From positions 62,001-126,000 of the forward strand of contig NZ_JAKNRW010000007.1 in the NCBI RefSeq assembly GCF_023072615.1: 64,000 nt of DNA, in the 5' to 3' direction. Source of the DNA: Pseudomonas violetae (GTDB lineage Bacteria; Pseudomonadota; Gammaproteobacteria; Pseudomonadales; Pseudomonadaceae). The first letter of the stretch is position 1. Each line of letters starts with the position of its first letter. Positions 7,863-15,465 of the stretch are shown here, piece after piece. A program made the translations under genes and the position numbers. Below the pieces are notes generated by a model that saw only the letters and a program-made list of their open reading frames with translations, had not been told where the DNA came from and did not search any database.

Positions 7863-9082
7863 TGAGTGACATTATCCGCCGCGATCCCCGTGCCGAATGG
7901 ATCGCCCGCAACCGCCTGCACCCGCTGCACGCGGCCATGCAACCGGCGCAACACAGCTGGATGGGGCCTAACGGGGTCATCCGCAAGAATCCCCATGGCA
8001 TCGGCTTTATCGGCCCCAATGGCCTCAAGCGCATCGACCGCAGCGGCGCTCAACAGGGCGGCTCAACCAAGCGTTCAGCCGCCGTGGAAGTTCAACTGCC
8101 ACTGCATCAAGTGCCACAACCGGCGTTCTACATCAGCGTGGTGCCGGATATGGTCGGTGGCCGCTTGAGCAGCCATGACCGTGACCTGCTGGGCCTGGCG
8201 CATCAGATGGCCGGTAGCGAGGGCGCGGTGCTGGCTGTGGTGTTCGGTGAACACAAGGAAAGCGGGTTTGCCACCGCAGGTGTCGATCGCCTGTTGGTGC
8301 TCAATGGCGAGGAATTCAGCGGTTATGCACCGGAACAACGGGTACAGGGACTGCGGGCTGTGGATAACCAGTTCAATCCGCGCCACTGGTTGCTGCCGGA
8401 CAGTCGTACCGGCGGCGGCGAACTCGGCCGCCGCTTTGCCGCAGCTCTGGGCGAACGCCCGGCAACACGGGTATGGCAGGTCAAGGGTCAGAAATGCATC
8501 GGCCGTGCCGGTGCTGGCCTGCAAGACCTCGCCCGTCCGGTTGCTCGCTTGATCCTGGGCGCTGTCGAATGCGCCGAACCGGTCAGTGAAACCCGACATG
8601 AAGCCGTTCCGGTGGAGTTATCCACAACCGTGGCGCGCAGTCTTTCCCGCATAGAAGACCTGGGTGCAGTGGCTGTCGACCCGGCAGCCATCCCCATGGC
8701 CGAAGCGGAATTCATCTTCTCTGGTGGTAATGGCGTCAGGGACTGGGGGCTGTTCCACAGGACCGCCGAAGCACTCGGTGCCACTGAAGGCGCTTCTCGT
8801 GTAGCGGTCGATGACGGCTTCATGGCGCGCGATCGCCAGGTGGGCGCATCCGGTACCTGGGTCACTGCGCGAGTCTATGTCGCAGTGGGGATTTCCGGGG
8901 CGATTCAGCACCTGCAAGGCATCGGTGCCTGCGACAAGGTGGTGGCGATCAACCTTGACCCTGGTTGCGACATGATCAAACGCGCCGACCTGTCGGTGAT
9001 CGGCGAGAGTGCCGAGATTCTCCAAGCCTTGATCGATGCGATAGCGGCTTATCGCAACGATGCCAAGCGCGATGCGGCTTAA
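7862..9082 (+). CDS. etfA: Electron transfer flavoprotein alpha subunit, betaine-cluster type with N-terminal extension
   Basis: This is a 406-residue ETF alpha. The C-terminal FAD domain is canonical: SGGNGVRDW, then VGASGTWVTARVYVAVGISGAIQHLQGI and INLDPGCDMIKRADL. About 75-90 N-terminal residues precede the ordinary ETF fold. They are basic and contain two GPNG repeats (near residues 35 and 51). The partner etfB follows 15 bp later, and both lie in the dgc operon, so this pair probably takes electrons from DgcA/DgcB (or SoxA) rather than from fatty acid oxidation. GGAGG precedes the start. Confidence 0.88.
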   Translation: MSDIIRRDPRAEWIARNRLHPLHAAMQPAQHSWMGPNGVIRKNPHGIGFIGPNGLKRIDRSGAQQGGSTKRSAAVEVQLPLHQVPQPAFYISVVPDMVGGRLSSHDRDLLGLAHQMAGSEGAVLAVVFGEHKESGFATAGVDRLLVLNGEEFSGYAPEQRVQGLRAVDNQFNPRHWLLPDSRTGGGELGRRFAAALGERPATRVWQVKGQKCIGRAGAGLQDLARPVARLILGAVECAEPVSETRHEAVPVELSTTVARSLSRIEDLGAVAVDPAAIPMAEAEFIFSGGNGVRDWGLFHRTAEALGATEGASRVAVDDGFMARDRQVGASGTWVTARVYVAVGISGAIQHLQGIGACDKVVAINLDPGCDMIKRADLSVIGESAEILQALIDAIAAYRNDAKRDAA

Positions 9083-9097
9083 GGGAAGGAAAAGGTC

Positions 9098-9868
9098 ATG
9101 AGCACGAAAATCATCAGCCTGGTGTCCATCGGCGCCCACCCGACCTCTGGCCGGCCACGTCGCGCGGAGCAGGATGCACGCGCGGTGGAACTGGGCCTGC
9201 AACTGGCTGGGGATAACTTGCAAGTACTGCACGCTGGCGACGTCGCCGAGCCTGCGTTGCGTGCCTATCTGGGCATGGGCCTGGAACAACTGCATGTGCT
9301 GGAACAATCGGTTGGTGCTGATGCGCTGCCCGCATTGACCGACTATCTGCGCGAAGCCGGGGCACAAGTGGTGCTGACCGGCAGCCAGGCGGAAACCGGC
9401 GAAGGTTCGGGCATGCTGCCGTTCCTGCTGGCAGAAAGCCTGGGCTGGCCCTTGATAGTGGGGCTTGCCCAGGTTGAATCCATTGACGGCGGTTCTGCGC
9501 TGGTGCTCCAGGCATTACCGCGCGGCCAACGGCGTCGTCTTAAAGTAAGGCTGCCGTTTCTGGCCACTGTGGATAACGCTGCACCCAAGCCTCGTCAGAG
9601 CGCCTACGGCCCGGCGCGGCGCGGTGTGTTGCAGGCTGATGAAGTCGAGGTATTCGACGATGAACTACTCGCGCTGGCGACCCTGCAACCGGCCAAACCG
9701 CGGCCGAAACGCTTGAAGGTGATCAAGGCCAAAAGTGGCGCAGATCGCATGAAAGCTGCAACGGCCAAGGCCAGTGGCGGTGGCGGGCAGGTGTTGAAGG
9801 GCGTAACCGCCCAGGCGGGAGCTGAGGCGATTCTCAAATTGCTGATCGAAGAGGGCGTGGTGCGTTGA
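9098..9868 (+). CDS. etfB: Electron transfer flavoprotein beta subunit, betaine-cluster type
   Basis: The product is a 256-residue ETF beta, partner of the preceding alpha subunit. The adenine-nucleotide-binding region LTGSQAETGEGSGMLPFLLAESLGWPLI (around residues 91-118) and the C-terminal anchor helix that clasps the alpha subunit are recognisable. Compared with housekeeping EtfB, the tail is long, basic and glycine-rich (about 195-240). AAGGA precedes the start. It is the last gene of the block that begins at the M19-like gene. Confidence 0.85.
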   Translation: MSTKIISLVSIGAHPTSGRPRRAEQDARAVELGLQLAGDNLQVLHAGDVAEPALRAYLGMGLEQLHVLEQSVGADALPALTDYLREAGAQVVLTGSQAETGEGSGMLPFLLAESLGWPLIVGLAQVESIDGGSALVLQALPRGQRRRLKVRLPFLATVDNAAPKPRQSAYGPARRGVLQADEVEVFDDELLALATLQPAKPRPKRLKVIKAKSGADRMKAATAKASGGGGQVLKGVTAQAGAEAILKLLIEEGVVR

Positions 9869-9980
9869 CGTTGAACTTCAAGCGGCAACACCCGGAAAAA
9901 CCATTTGCCCTCTGGCGCGTTGCTACGCACTAAACGCCCACGTTAAAACGGGCGCTCGAAGATTAGTGGAGTTCCAATAA

Positions 9981-10547
9981 ATGTCGGTTGAATTTCGTTC
10001 GGCAGTGCGCGCGGATGCGCGAGAGATTGCGCGTTTGTTCCAGATTTCATCGGAGGGTGCTTCGGATTACATCTGGAGCCAGATAGCCGAGCCTGGCCAG
10101 GATCTGCTGGACGTCGGAGCCTTGCGATATGCCCGTGATGATGTGGATTTCTCCTGGCAGAACTGCCTGATGGCCGAAGCCGAAGGTGAAGTCATTGGCA
10201 TGCTGCACAGCTACGTGATGCGCCACGACCCGCTCGCAGCGCCAGTGACCGACCCGGTGTTGGCGCCGTACGCCAAAATGGAAATCCCCGATACCCTTTA
10301 TATTTCCAGTCTGGCACTGCATGAAGGCTGGCGAAACCAGGGGCTGGGCAAGCAGTTCCTTGCTTACGCCTACGACCGCGCCGATCGGCTTGGGCTCAAT
10401 GGCCTGAGCCTGATCGATTATGCCGCGAACACCGGTGCCCGGCGCTTCTATGAGCGCCACGGCTTCCGCATTGTCGATACCTGCCGGATCACACCGCATC
10501 CGATGATCCGGGTCACGGGTGAGGCCTATTTGATGCATCGGCCGTAG
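9981..10547 (+). CDS. GNAT-family N-acetyltransferase
   Basis: This is a 188-residue GNAT protein. The acetyl-CoA-binding motif A is SLALHEGWRNQGLGKQFLAYAYDRA (R/Q-x-x-G-x-G/A, near residues 111-135), followed by the motif B pattern LIDYAANTGARRFYERHGFRIVD. GGAG lies upstream of the ATG. The 112-bp gap from etfB suggests its own promoter. The substrate cannot be predicted; small molecules or protein N-termini are both possible. Confidence 0.8.
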   Translation: MSVEFRSAVRADAREIARLFQISSEGASDYIWSQIAEPGQDLLDVGALRYARDDVDFSWQNCLMAEAEGEVIGMLHSYVMRHDPLAAPVTDPVLAPYAKMEIPDTLYISSLALHEGWRNQGLGKQFLAYAYDRADRLGLNGLSLIDYAANTGARRFYERHGFRIVDTCRITPHPMIRVTGEAYLMHRP

Positions 10548-10569
10548 CGGGCTTCCAATGGCGGGCGAC

Positions 10570-10587
10570 CCTAGCAGAACTGCTAGT
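10570..10587. promoter_or_regulatory. RHS box 1: 18-bp inverted repeat upstream of mini-RHS gene 1
   Basis: CCTAGCAGAACTGCTAGT contains the perfect palindrome CTAGCAG-AA-CTGCTAG. It lies 118 bp before the ATG of the RHS gene at 10706. Near-identical boxes precede the other two mini-RHS genes, at 27817 and 33698. It could be an operator or a recombination site; which is unknown. Confidence 0.6.
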
Positions 10588-10705
10588 GTTAGCTTTACTG
10601 GCGGTTTGTTAGGGTAGCTGACAGTTGGTACCCGCTTCTGCGACAGGGCCTGTCAGTGGCAGGCACGGCGCGGCGGGTCATCAGGTTTCATCAAGGACGC
10701 GACTC

Positions 10706-11617
10706 ATGCCCATCTCCCGCCAGGCTCGACCTGTGGAACCCTTTGCAGCAGCAGATCCGCGGTACTCGCGCACCCTGCTGCTCGCCAGCGACCTCCAGCA
10801 AAGTGTTCTCGTCGAGCGGGACCGCGGGGGCCCGAACCCCTTCGCCTATTCTCCTTATGGCTTGCAAAGCGGGATGAGCCGGGCCTCTGCGCATGTGGGC
10901 TTCAATGGGCAACTTAAAGAACGTTCAACCGGTTGGTATCACTTGGGCAATGGCCATCGGATCTACAGCCCGGTGCTGATGCGATTCCACAGCTCAGACC
11001 GGTTGAGTCCGTTTGGGAAGGGGGGAATCAATCACTATGCCTACTGTGGCGGGTCTCCCGTGAATCGGGTCGATCCTACCGGGCAGGTGTGGTTTGCTGT
11101 TCCGGTCTTAGGCCAGGTGGTTGGTACTGCGGTGGGTGCGCTCTTTATGAGTGCAGCTACTATCAGGACGGCATCTGCAGTAGTTAACAGGGCAGTGCTC
11201 AGCACCAGTTCGCGCTTGGCTAACATATTCAGTTTTTATGGCGGTGTTTCAGCTCTCGCCGTTCGCCCACTGGGAGTTCCAGCCGCTCTATCCGCAGTTT
11301 TACCCAATGTAATGCAGGCCACTTCTGTCGCAGGCAATGTTGTCAGTCAGATTTCGACTTTCGTCGGGGGGACTATCTCGAATGTGAATCTGGCGCGGAC
11401 AACGCTGGCAACAGCTCGTGCAACTGGCCAGTCCGTGAGGCAAGTGGCAGTTGAAACACTCAAGGAAGTCAGTGGCTATAACTTGCTTCGGGGGCGGGAC
11501 ATCGGCCAGGTTCCTCACGCAAGTCACGCAAGCACGATCCAGGACGGCGTGGCCGTGATCGCTCGCGAAATACGAGGTCCGAATTTATCGAGCGCCCAAA
11601 ATTCGACCCGTCTATAG
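10706..11617 (+). CDS. Mini-RHS protein 1: orphan RHS core with hydrophobic C-terminus
   Basis: The product has 303 residues from the ATG at 10706 (AAGGA nine bases upstream; an in-frame start at 10625 has less support). Residues about 24-126 are an RHS repeat-associated core: YSPYG, GFNGQ, TGWYHLGNGHRIYSPVLMRF, SPFGKGGINHYAYC, then NRVDPTG. After DPTG the sequence is unrelated to the other two mini-RHS proteins. It is Ala/Val/Ser-rich with two or three hydrophobic stretches (about 129-165 and 180-230) and a polar end. There is no signal peptide and no adjacent immunity gene. It may be a toxin-like module, but no toxin fold is recognised. Confidence 0.75.
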   Translation: MPISRQARPVEPFAAADPRYSRTLLLASDLQQSVLVERDRGGPNPFAYSPYGLQSGMSRASAHVGFNGQLKERSTGWYHLGNGHRIYSPVLMRFHSSDRLSPFGKGGINHYAYCGGSPVNRVDPTGQVWFAVPVLGQVVGTAVGALFMSAATIRTASAVVNRAVLSTSSRLANIFSFYGGVSALAVRPLGVPAALSAVLPNVMQATSVAGNVVSQISTFVGGTISNVNLARTTLATARATGQSVRQVAVETLKEVSGYNLLRGRDIGQVPHASHASTIQDGVAVIAREIRGPNLSSAQNSTRL

Positions 11618-12413
11618 CGAACTACTCCATTGTTACATCAATGTTCGCTTTGGCTCAGGATACTGCTCCGCTGAGCGACAGTTTTTCCATGTGGTGTTCG
11701 AAGACGCAGTACGGTTGGGAGTTCATCAGAGATCTCTTGTTTACCCACAATTCCTGTTGGCGCTTCTGTGGATAACATGTTCGCCCCTTGCTGCGCCCCC
11801 TGGAAACCGTACCCTCCGGCCAGAACGTAAAAAACAACCAGCCTAAGCTGCGGTTCTTTATGGTTTTTCCTGGGGGAAAGAGTCTTTGTGCACATGGACT
11901 TGCCCCCAATCTCTGTTGGCGCTTCTGTGGATAAGATGTTCGCTTAATGCTGCAGGCCTTTAAATTCGTGCCCTCCAGAGCGTTGGTTGAGAAGTGATCA
12001 AATGGGCTGTTTCAACCAAAGAATCGCGCGCTGACCTTGAAATTTTGCGGCTTTCAGCGGTTTTCCACAGCTCTCTCGAAGTTGCCCCCAAAGACTGTTG
12101 GCGGTTCTGTGGATAAGGTGTTCGCGATTCTCTGCAGGCCAGGCAGTGCGTGGCTTTGACGCATTAGATTAAAAAACGATCAATGGCTTCTGGAAACGCG
12201 GGTTTCGGATAAGTCACGGATTTTCTTTGATTTATGTGGAAAAATTTTGTGCATTTCCACAGTTGTTCCCATTTGCTGTGGGTGGAGATGTGGATAACTT
12301 GTTTGTGGAAGGCTGTAGCGTGCGCATTGCATAGCGCTAAACGAAATAGATCATATTTCGTACAGTTCTAACCGAAGAGAACGTAAGCGGGAGAGAAACC
12401 TGTCGCGAGCAAA
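11618..12413. repeat. Non-coding region with four imperfect ~160-180 bp repeats, each with a TGTGGATAA 9-mer
   Basis: I see no credible gene here. Four units start near 11743, 11903, 12083 and 12267. Their cores resemble CTGTTGGCGCTTCTGTGGAT followed by AA.ATGTTCGC, and the 9-mers TGTGGATAA lie at 11767, 11926, 12108 and 12290 (spacings 159, 182 and 182). Units share further scattered pieces (CTGCAGGCC, GATCAA, TTCCACAG). TGTGGATAA is the complement of the consensus DnaA box TTATCCACA. Open frames on the minus strand (11638-11909) run across repeats and have no family resemblance. Confidence 0.65.
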
Positions 12414-12519
12414 CCCCTTGTAGGAGCGAGCTTGCTCGCGATGGAGGTGAACGATGACGCGGGAAACCAGCCAGCGGTGGCCGTGGGTTTTTCGCGTTCA
12501 AACTCGCTCCTACAAGGGG
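12414..12519. repeat. REPIN, right arm degenerate
   Basis: The left core TAGGAGCGAGCTTGCTCGCGA and a weaker inverted right core (TTCGCG..CAAACTCGCTCCTA) end six bases before the gbcA stop. It may act at the 3' end of the gbcA mRNA. Confidence 0.75.
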
Positions 12520-12525
12520 AGATGT

Positions 12526-13821
12526 TTAGCCTTGGACCGGTACGCCTTTGAGGTACGGCGCAGGCTCGGCCCCCAGGTTGCTCAGCAGGCGCTCGCTGTA
12601 CCAGTCTACGAAGTTCACTACGCCAAACTCATAGGTCTTCGAATAAGGCCCAGGTTGGTAAGCCGTGGAGTTGATCCCGCGCTGGTTCTCTTCCGCCAGG
12701 CGACGGTCCTGGTCGTTGGTGGCATCCCACACCTGGCGCATGCGGTCGACGTCATAGTCCACACCTTCGACAGCGTCCTTGTGCACGATCCACTTGGTGG
12801 TGACTAGGGTTTCCTGGGCGCTGATCGGCCACACGGTGAACACGATGATGTGGTCGCCCATGCAGTGGTTCCAGGAGTGCGGCAGGTGCAGGATGCGCAT
12901 CGAACCCAGGTCCGGGTTCTTGATGCGGCCCATGAGTTTGGTGCAACCCTGTTTGCCGTCCAGGGTCATCGACACGGTACCCTTGAGCAGCGGCATGCGC
13001 ACGATGCGGTTACGCAGGCCGAAGCTGGCGTGGGCGTAAGGGATCTTCTCGGCTTCCCAGGCAGCGGCCGAGGCGGCTACATGGTCCTTGAACGCCTGGT
13101 CGGCGCGCGGGTCGGTGACGTCGTCCCATTCCAGCAGGGTTTTGAGCAGTTCCGGGTGCGAGGCGTTGCAGTGGTAGCACTCGCGGTTGTTTTCCAGTAC
13201 CAGCTTCCAGTTGGCCTTTTCAACCAAGGTGGTGGTAATTGCCACCTTGGTGTTTTCCATGTCGTACGGTTCCATGTAGTGGTTCAGCGTCGACAGGAAG
13301 TCATCAATGGCCGGCGGATTCTCCGCCAGGCTGATGAAGATGTAGCCGCCGGCGGTCTTCACGTTCACAGGCTTGAGGCCATACTGCTTCATGTCGAAGT
13401 CGGCACCCATCTCGGTGCCGGCAAACAGCAGGCGGCCGTCCAGCTCATAGGTCCACTGGTGGTAATGGCAGACCAGTTTGGCGACCTTGCCTTTTTCGCT
13501 TGTGCACAAACGCGAACCACGGTGACGGCAGACGTTGTGGAACGCATGCACCACACCTTCGGCACCGCGGATCACGATGATCGGGTTCTTGCCAACCTGC
13601 AGGGTGAGGTAATTGCCCTTGGTCGGGATCTCGCAGGTCATGCCGGCAATCAACCACTCTTTCTGGAAAATTTCCTGCATGTCGATATCAAACAGCCGCT
13701 CGTCAGAGTAAAACGGCTGTGGCAGCGAGAAGGTGCGCTCGCGCTCTTGCAACATTTGCGCGGTGGCCTTGCGTGCGGGTTCCAGCGGATCGCCCAGGCT
13801 GATTTTTGCGGTGACGTCCAT
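12526..13821 (-). CDS. gbcA: Glycine betaine monooxygenase oxygenase component GbcA
   Basis: The product is a 431-residue Rieske non-haem iron oxygenase that demethylates glycine betaine to dimethylglycine and formaldehyde. The Rieske cluster ligands are C98-R-H100 and C118-H-Y-H121. The mononuclear iron region is ENNRECYHCNASHPE. The frame is open further upstream, but the ATG at 13821 has GAGGA nine bases before it and the protein begins MDVTA as in orthologues I remember. The reductase partner gbcB is transcribed divergently across a 374-bp gap. Expression in pseudomonads depends on the AraC-type regulator GbdR, which is not in this window. Confidence 0.93.
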   Translation of the reverse strand: MDVTAKISLGDPLEPARKATAQMLQERERTFSLPQPFYSDERLFDIDMQEIFQKEWLIAGMTCEIPTKGNYLTLQVGKNPIIVIRGAEGVVHAFHNVCRHRGSRLCTSEKGKVAKLVCHYHQWTYELDGRLLFAGTEMGADFDMKQYGLKPVNVKTAGGYIFISLAENPPAIDDFLSTLNHYMEPYDMENTKVAITTTLVEKANWKLVLENNRECYHCNASHPELLKTLLEWDDVTDPRADQAFKDHVAASAAAWEAEKIPYAHASFGLRNRIVRMPLLKGTVSMTLDGKQGCTKLMGRIKNPDLGSMRILHLPHSWNHCMGDHIIVFTVWPISAQETLVTTKWIVHKDAVEGVDYDVDRMRQVWDATNDQDRRLAEENQRGINSTAYQPGPYSKTYEFGVVNFVDWYSERLLSNLGAEPAPYLKGVPVQG

Positions 13822-14195
13822 CGTGTGTTTCCTCAAGGCCATCTGCGTGGCCGCGAAAGTGGCTTGGTGGTCGGTGTGGCGGGTTTGGTTGGGCAAGTTC
13901 GGCGCCTGAAGTCAACTTCATGCATCCGAACCTGCTCCACCCAAACCCGCCACATCGGCCACGGGTTGCTACGCAAGGTGTAAAGAATCTGTCGTTGTGT
14001 GGAGCGAGTGTGGGGCCGGTGCACGCCAGAACCTTATCCATGGGCGACATGGCCCAATCTGTTCCCGACGCGCAACCCCCGGTCGTTGGGGGCTGGTCGC
14101 GATAAGTATGTGAATGTCGCAGTTAGGTAAATGGGTGGACTGCGCGTTACGCAGAATCGCCAACATAAGGCCGACCATCGGCGGTGGAGAACAGC
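13822..14195. promoter_or_regulatory. gbcA-gbcB divergent regulatory region
   Basis: This 374-bp gap must hold both promoters and, by analogy with P. aeruginosa, GbdR sites. Visible landmarks are a long hairpin at 13868-13961, the palindrome CCCCCGGTCGTTGGGGG near 14076, and a GGTCGC...TGTCGC pair (TGTCGC at 14115-14120). A TGTCGC also lies 126 bp before the M19-like gene (1932-1937). I cannot assign the GbdR site with confidence. Confidence 0.45.
13868..13961. repeat. Long imperfect inverted repeat (hairpin/cruciform) upstream of gbcA
   Basis: The arms 13868-13902 and 13926-13961 match at about 31 of 36 positions, centred on TGTGGCGGGTTTGG, and two mismatches would be G-U pairs in RNA. The 23-nt loop holds a second palindrome, TGAAGT-CA-ACTTCA (13907-13920). 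The element begins 47 bp upstream of the gbcA start. Confidence 0.7.
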
Positions 14196-15296
14196 ATGTC
14201 CAACAGCTTCCTGAATCCGGTAACCACCCAGACCTGGGCCAATGGTCGACACATCGTCCGTTGCGTCAAAGTCATCCAGGAAACCTGGGACGTGCGCACT
14301 TTCTGCTTTATGGCGGACCAGCCGATTCTGTTCTTTTTCAAGCCGGGGCAATTTGTCACCCTGGAGCTGGAAATCGACGGCGTGCCGATCATGCGCTCGT
14401 ACACCATCTCCAGCTCGCCCTCGGTGCCCTACAGTTTTTCCGTGACTATCAAGCGCGTGCCGGGGGGCAAGGTGTCGAACTGGTTGCACGACACCCTGCA
14501 CGAAGGCCATGAGCTGGCGGTTCACGGCCCCGTCGGGCTGTTCAACGCCATGGACTTCACCGCGCCAAAAGTGTTGTACCTCAGCGGCGGCGTCGGCATC
14601 ACGCCAGTGATGTCCATGGCGCGCTGGTTCTACGACACCAACGGCAACGTTGATATGGTGTTTATCCACAGCGCCCGTTCGCCCAAAGACATCATCTACC
14701 ACCGCGAACTGGAACACATGGCGTCGCGGATCGACAACTTCAGTCTGCACCTGATTTGCGAGAAACATGGTCTGGGCGAGCCGTGGGCCGGTTATCGCGG
14801 TTACCTGAACCATAAGATGCTGGAACTCATGGCGCCCGACTTCATGGAGCGTGAAGTGTTCTGCTGCGGGCCGACGCCGTACATGAATGCGGTCAAGCGT
14901 ATGCTCGAGGCGGTCGGCTTCGATATGTCGCGTTATCACGAAGAATCGTTCGGTGCCACGCCACCGGAAGCCCGTGCGGATGCGGTGGAACAGGCCGAAA
15001 TTGCTGCCGACGCGCCGGAAGTCGATTTGGCGGACCTGCATCAAGTCGAATTTATCTCGTCTGGCAAGAGTATTCGTGTGGCCCCCGGGGAAACCGTGCA
15101 TGCGGCAGCTGCCAAGCTCGGTTTGCTGATCCCGAAGGCATGTGGGATGGGGATTTGCGGTACGTGCAAGGTGTTGAAATTGGGGGGCGAGGTGGAGATG
15201 GACCACAACGGCGGGATTACCGAGGAAGACGAAGCCGAAGGGTACATCCTGTCGTGCTGCAGCGTGCCGAAAGGTGATGTGCGCATCGAGTTTTGA
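14196..15296 (+). CDS. gbcB: Glycine betaine monooxygenase reductase component GbcB
   Basis: This 366-residue reductase supplies electrons to GbcA. It has a ferredoxin-NADP reductase-type FAD domain (MRSYTISSSP near residue 69), an NAD(P) domain (LSGGVGITPVMSMARWF; EVFCCGPTPYM), and a C-terminal plant-type 2Fe-2S domain with C-GMGI-C-GT-C and a distal Cys in ILSCCS. The ATG at 14196 follows GGAG eight bases upstream; an ATG four codons earlier (14184) is less well placed. Divergent from gbcA, so it probably shares control through the intergenic region. Confidence 0.92.
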   Translation: MSNSFLNPVTTQTWANGRHIVRCVKVIQETWDVRTFCFMADQPILFFFKPGQFVTLELEIDGVPIMRSYTISSSPSVPYSFSVTIKRVPGGKVSNWLHDTLHEGHELAVHGPVGLFNAMDFTAPKVLYLSGGVGITPVMSMARWFYDTNGNVDMVFIHSARSPKDIIYHRELEHMASRIDNFSLHLICEKHGLGEPWAGYRGYLNHKMLELMAPDFMEREVFCCGPTPYMNAVKRMLEAVGFDMSRYHEESFGATPPEARADAVEQAEIAADAPEVDLADLHQVEFISSGKSIRVAPGETVHAAAAKLGLLIPKACGMGICGTCKVLKLGGEVEMDHNGGITEEDEAEGYILSCCSVPKGDVRIEF

Positions 15297-15300
15297 TGTG

Positions 15301-15452
15301 TCCCTGCGGGAGGGCGCTCGCTCGCGAAGGACGCTAACGATAACGCGCAATTACTGAATAAACGCGGCGTATTCAAGGCCATCGCGAGCAAGCTCGCTCC
15401 TGCAGGGGGGGAGAGCCCTGCCGAGCGGGAGCAAGCTCCCTCGCGACAGGGG
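15301..15452. repeat. REP cluster (three cores)
   Basis: A degenerate first core at 15301-15328, an inverted core at 15381-15410 (TCGCGAGCAAGCTCGCTCC) and a third at 15420-15450 fill the gap between convergent gbcB and ltaE. They could serve as a transcription or mRNA-decay barrier for both. Confidence 0.75.
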
Positions 15453-15465
15453 ATCGGGTTGCTGT

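Noticed and set aside
11638..11909. Two overlapping minus-strand frames of ~85 residues downstream of mini-RHS gene 1
   Set aside because: They cross the repeat units, have no recognisable motif, and two frames are equally open, so neither looks selected.
8359..12298. Replication origin suggested by DnaA boxes
   Set aside because: No dnaA, dnaN, gidA or rpmH nearby and no AT-rich unwinding tract; a titration or repeat explanation fits better.
11743..12308. CRISPR array
   Set aside because: The repeated units are diverged, 160-180 bp apart and share sequence outside the core; no short direct repeats with unique spacers and no cas genes.
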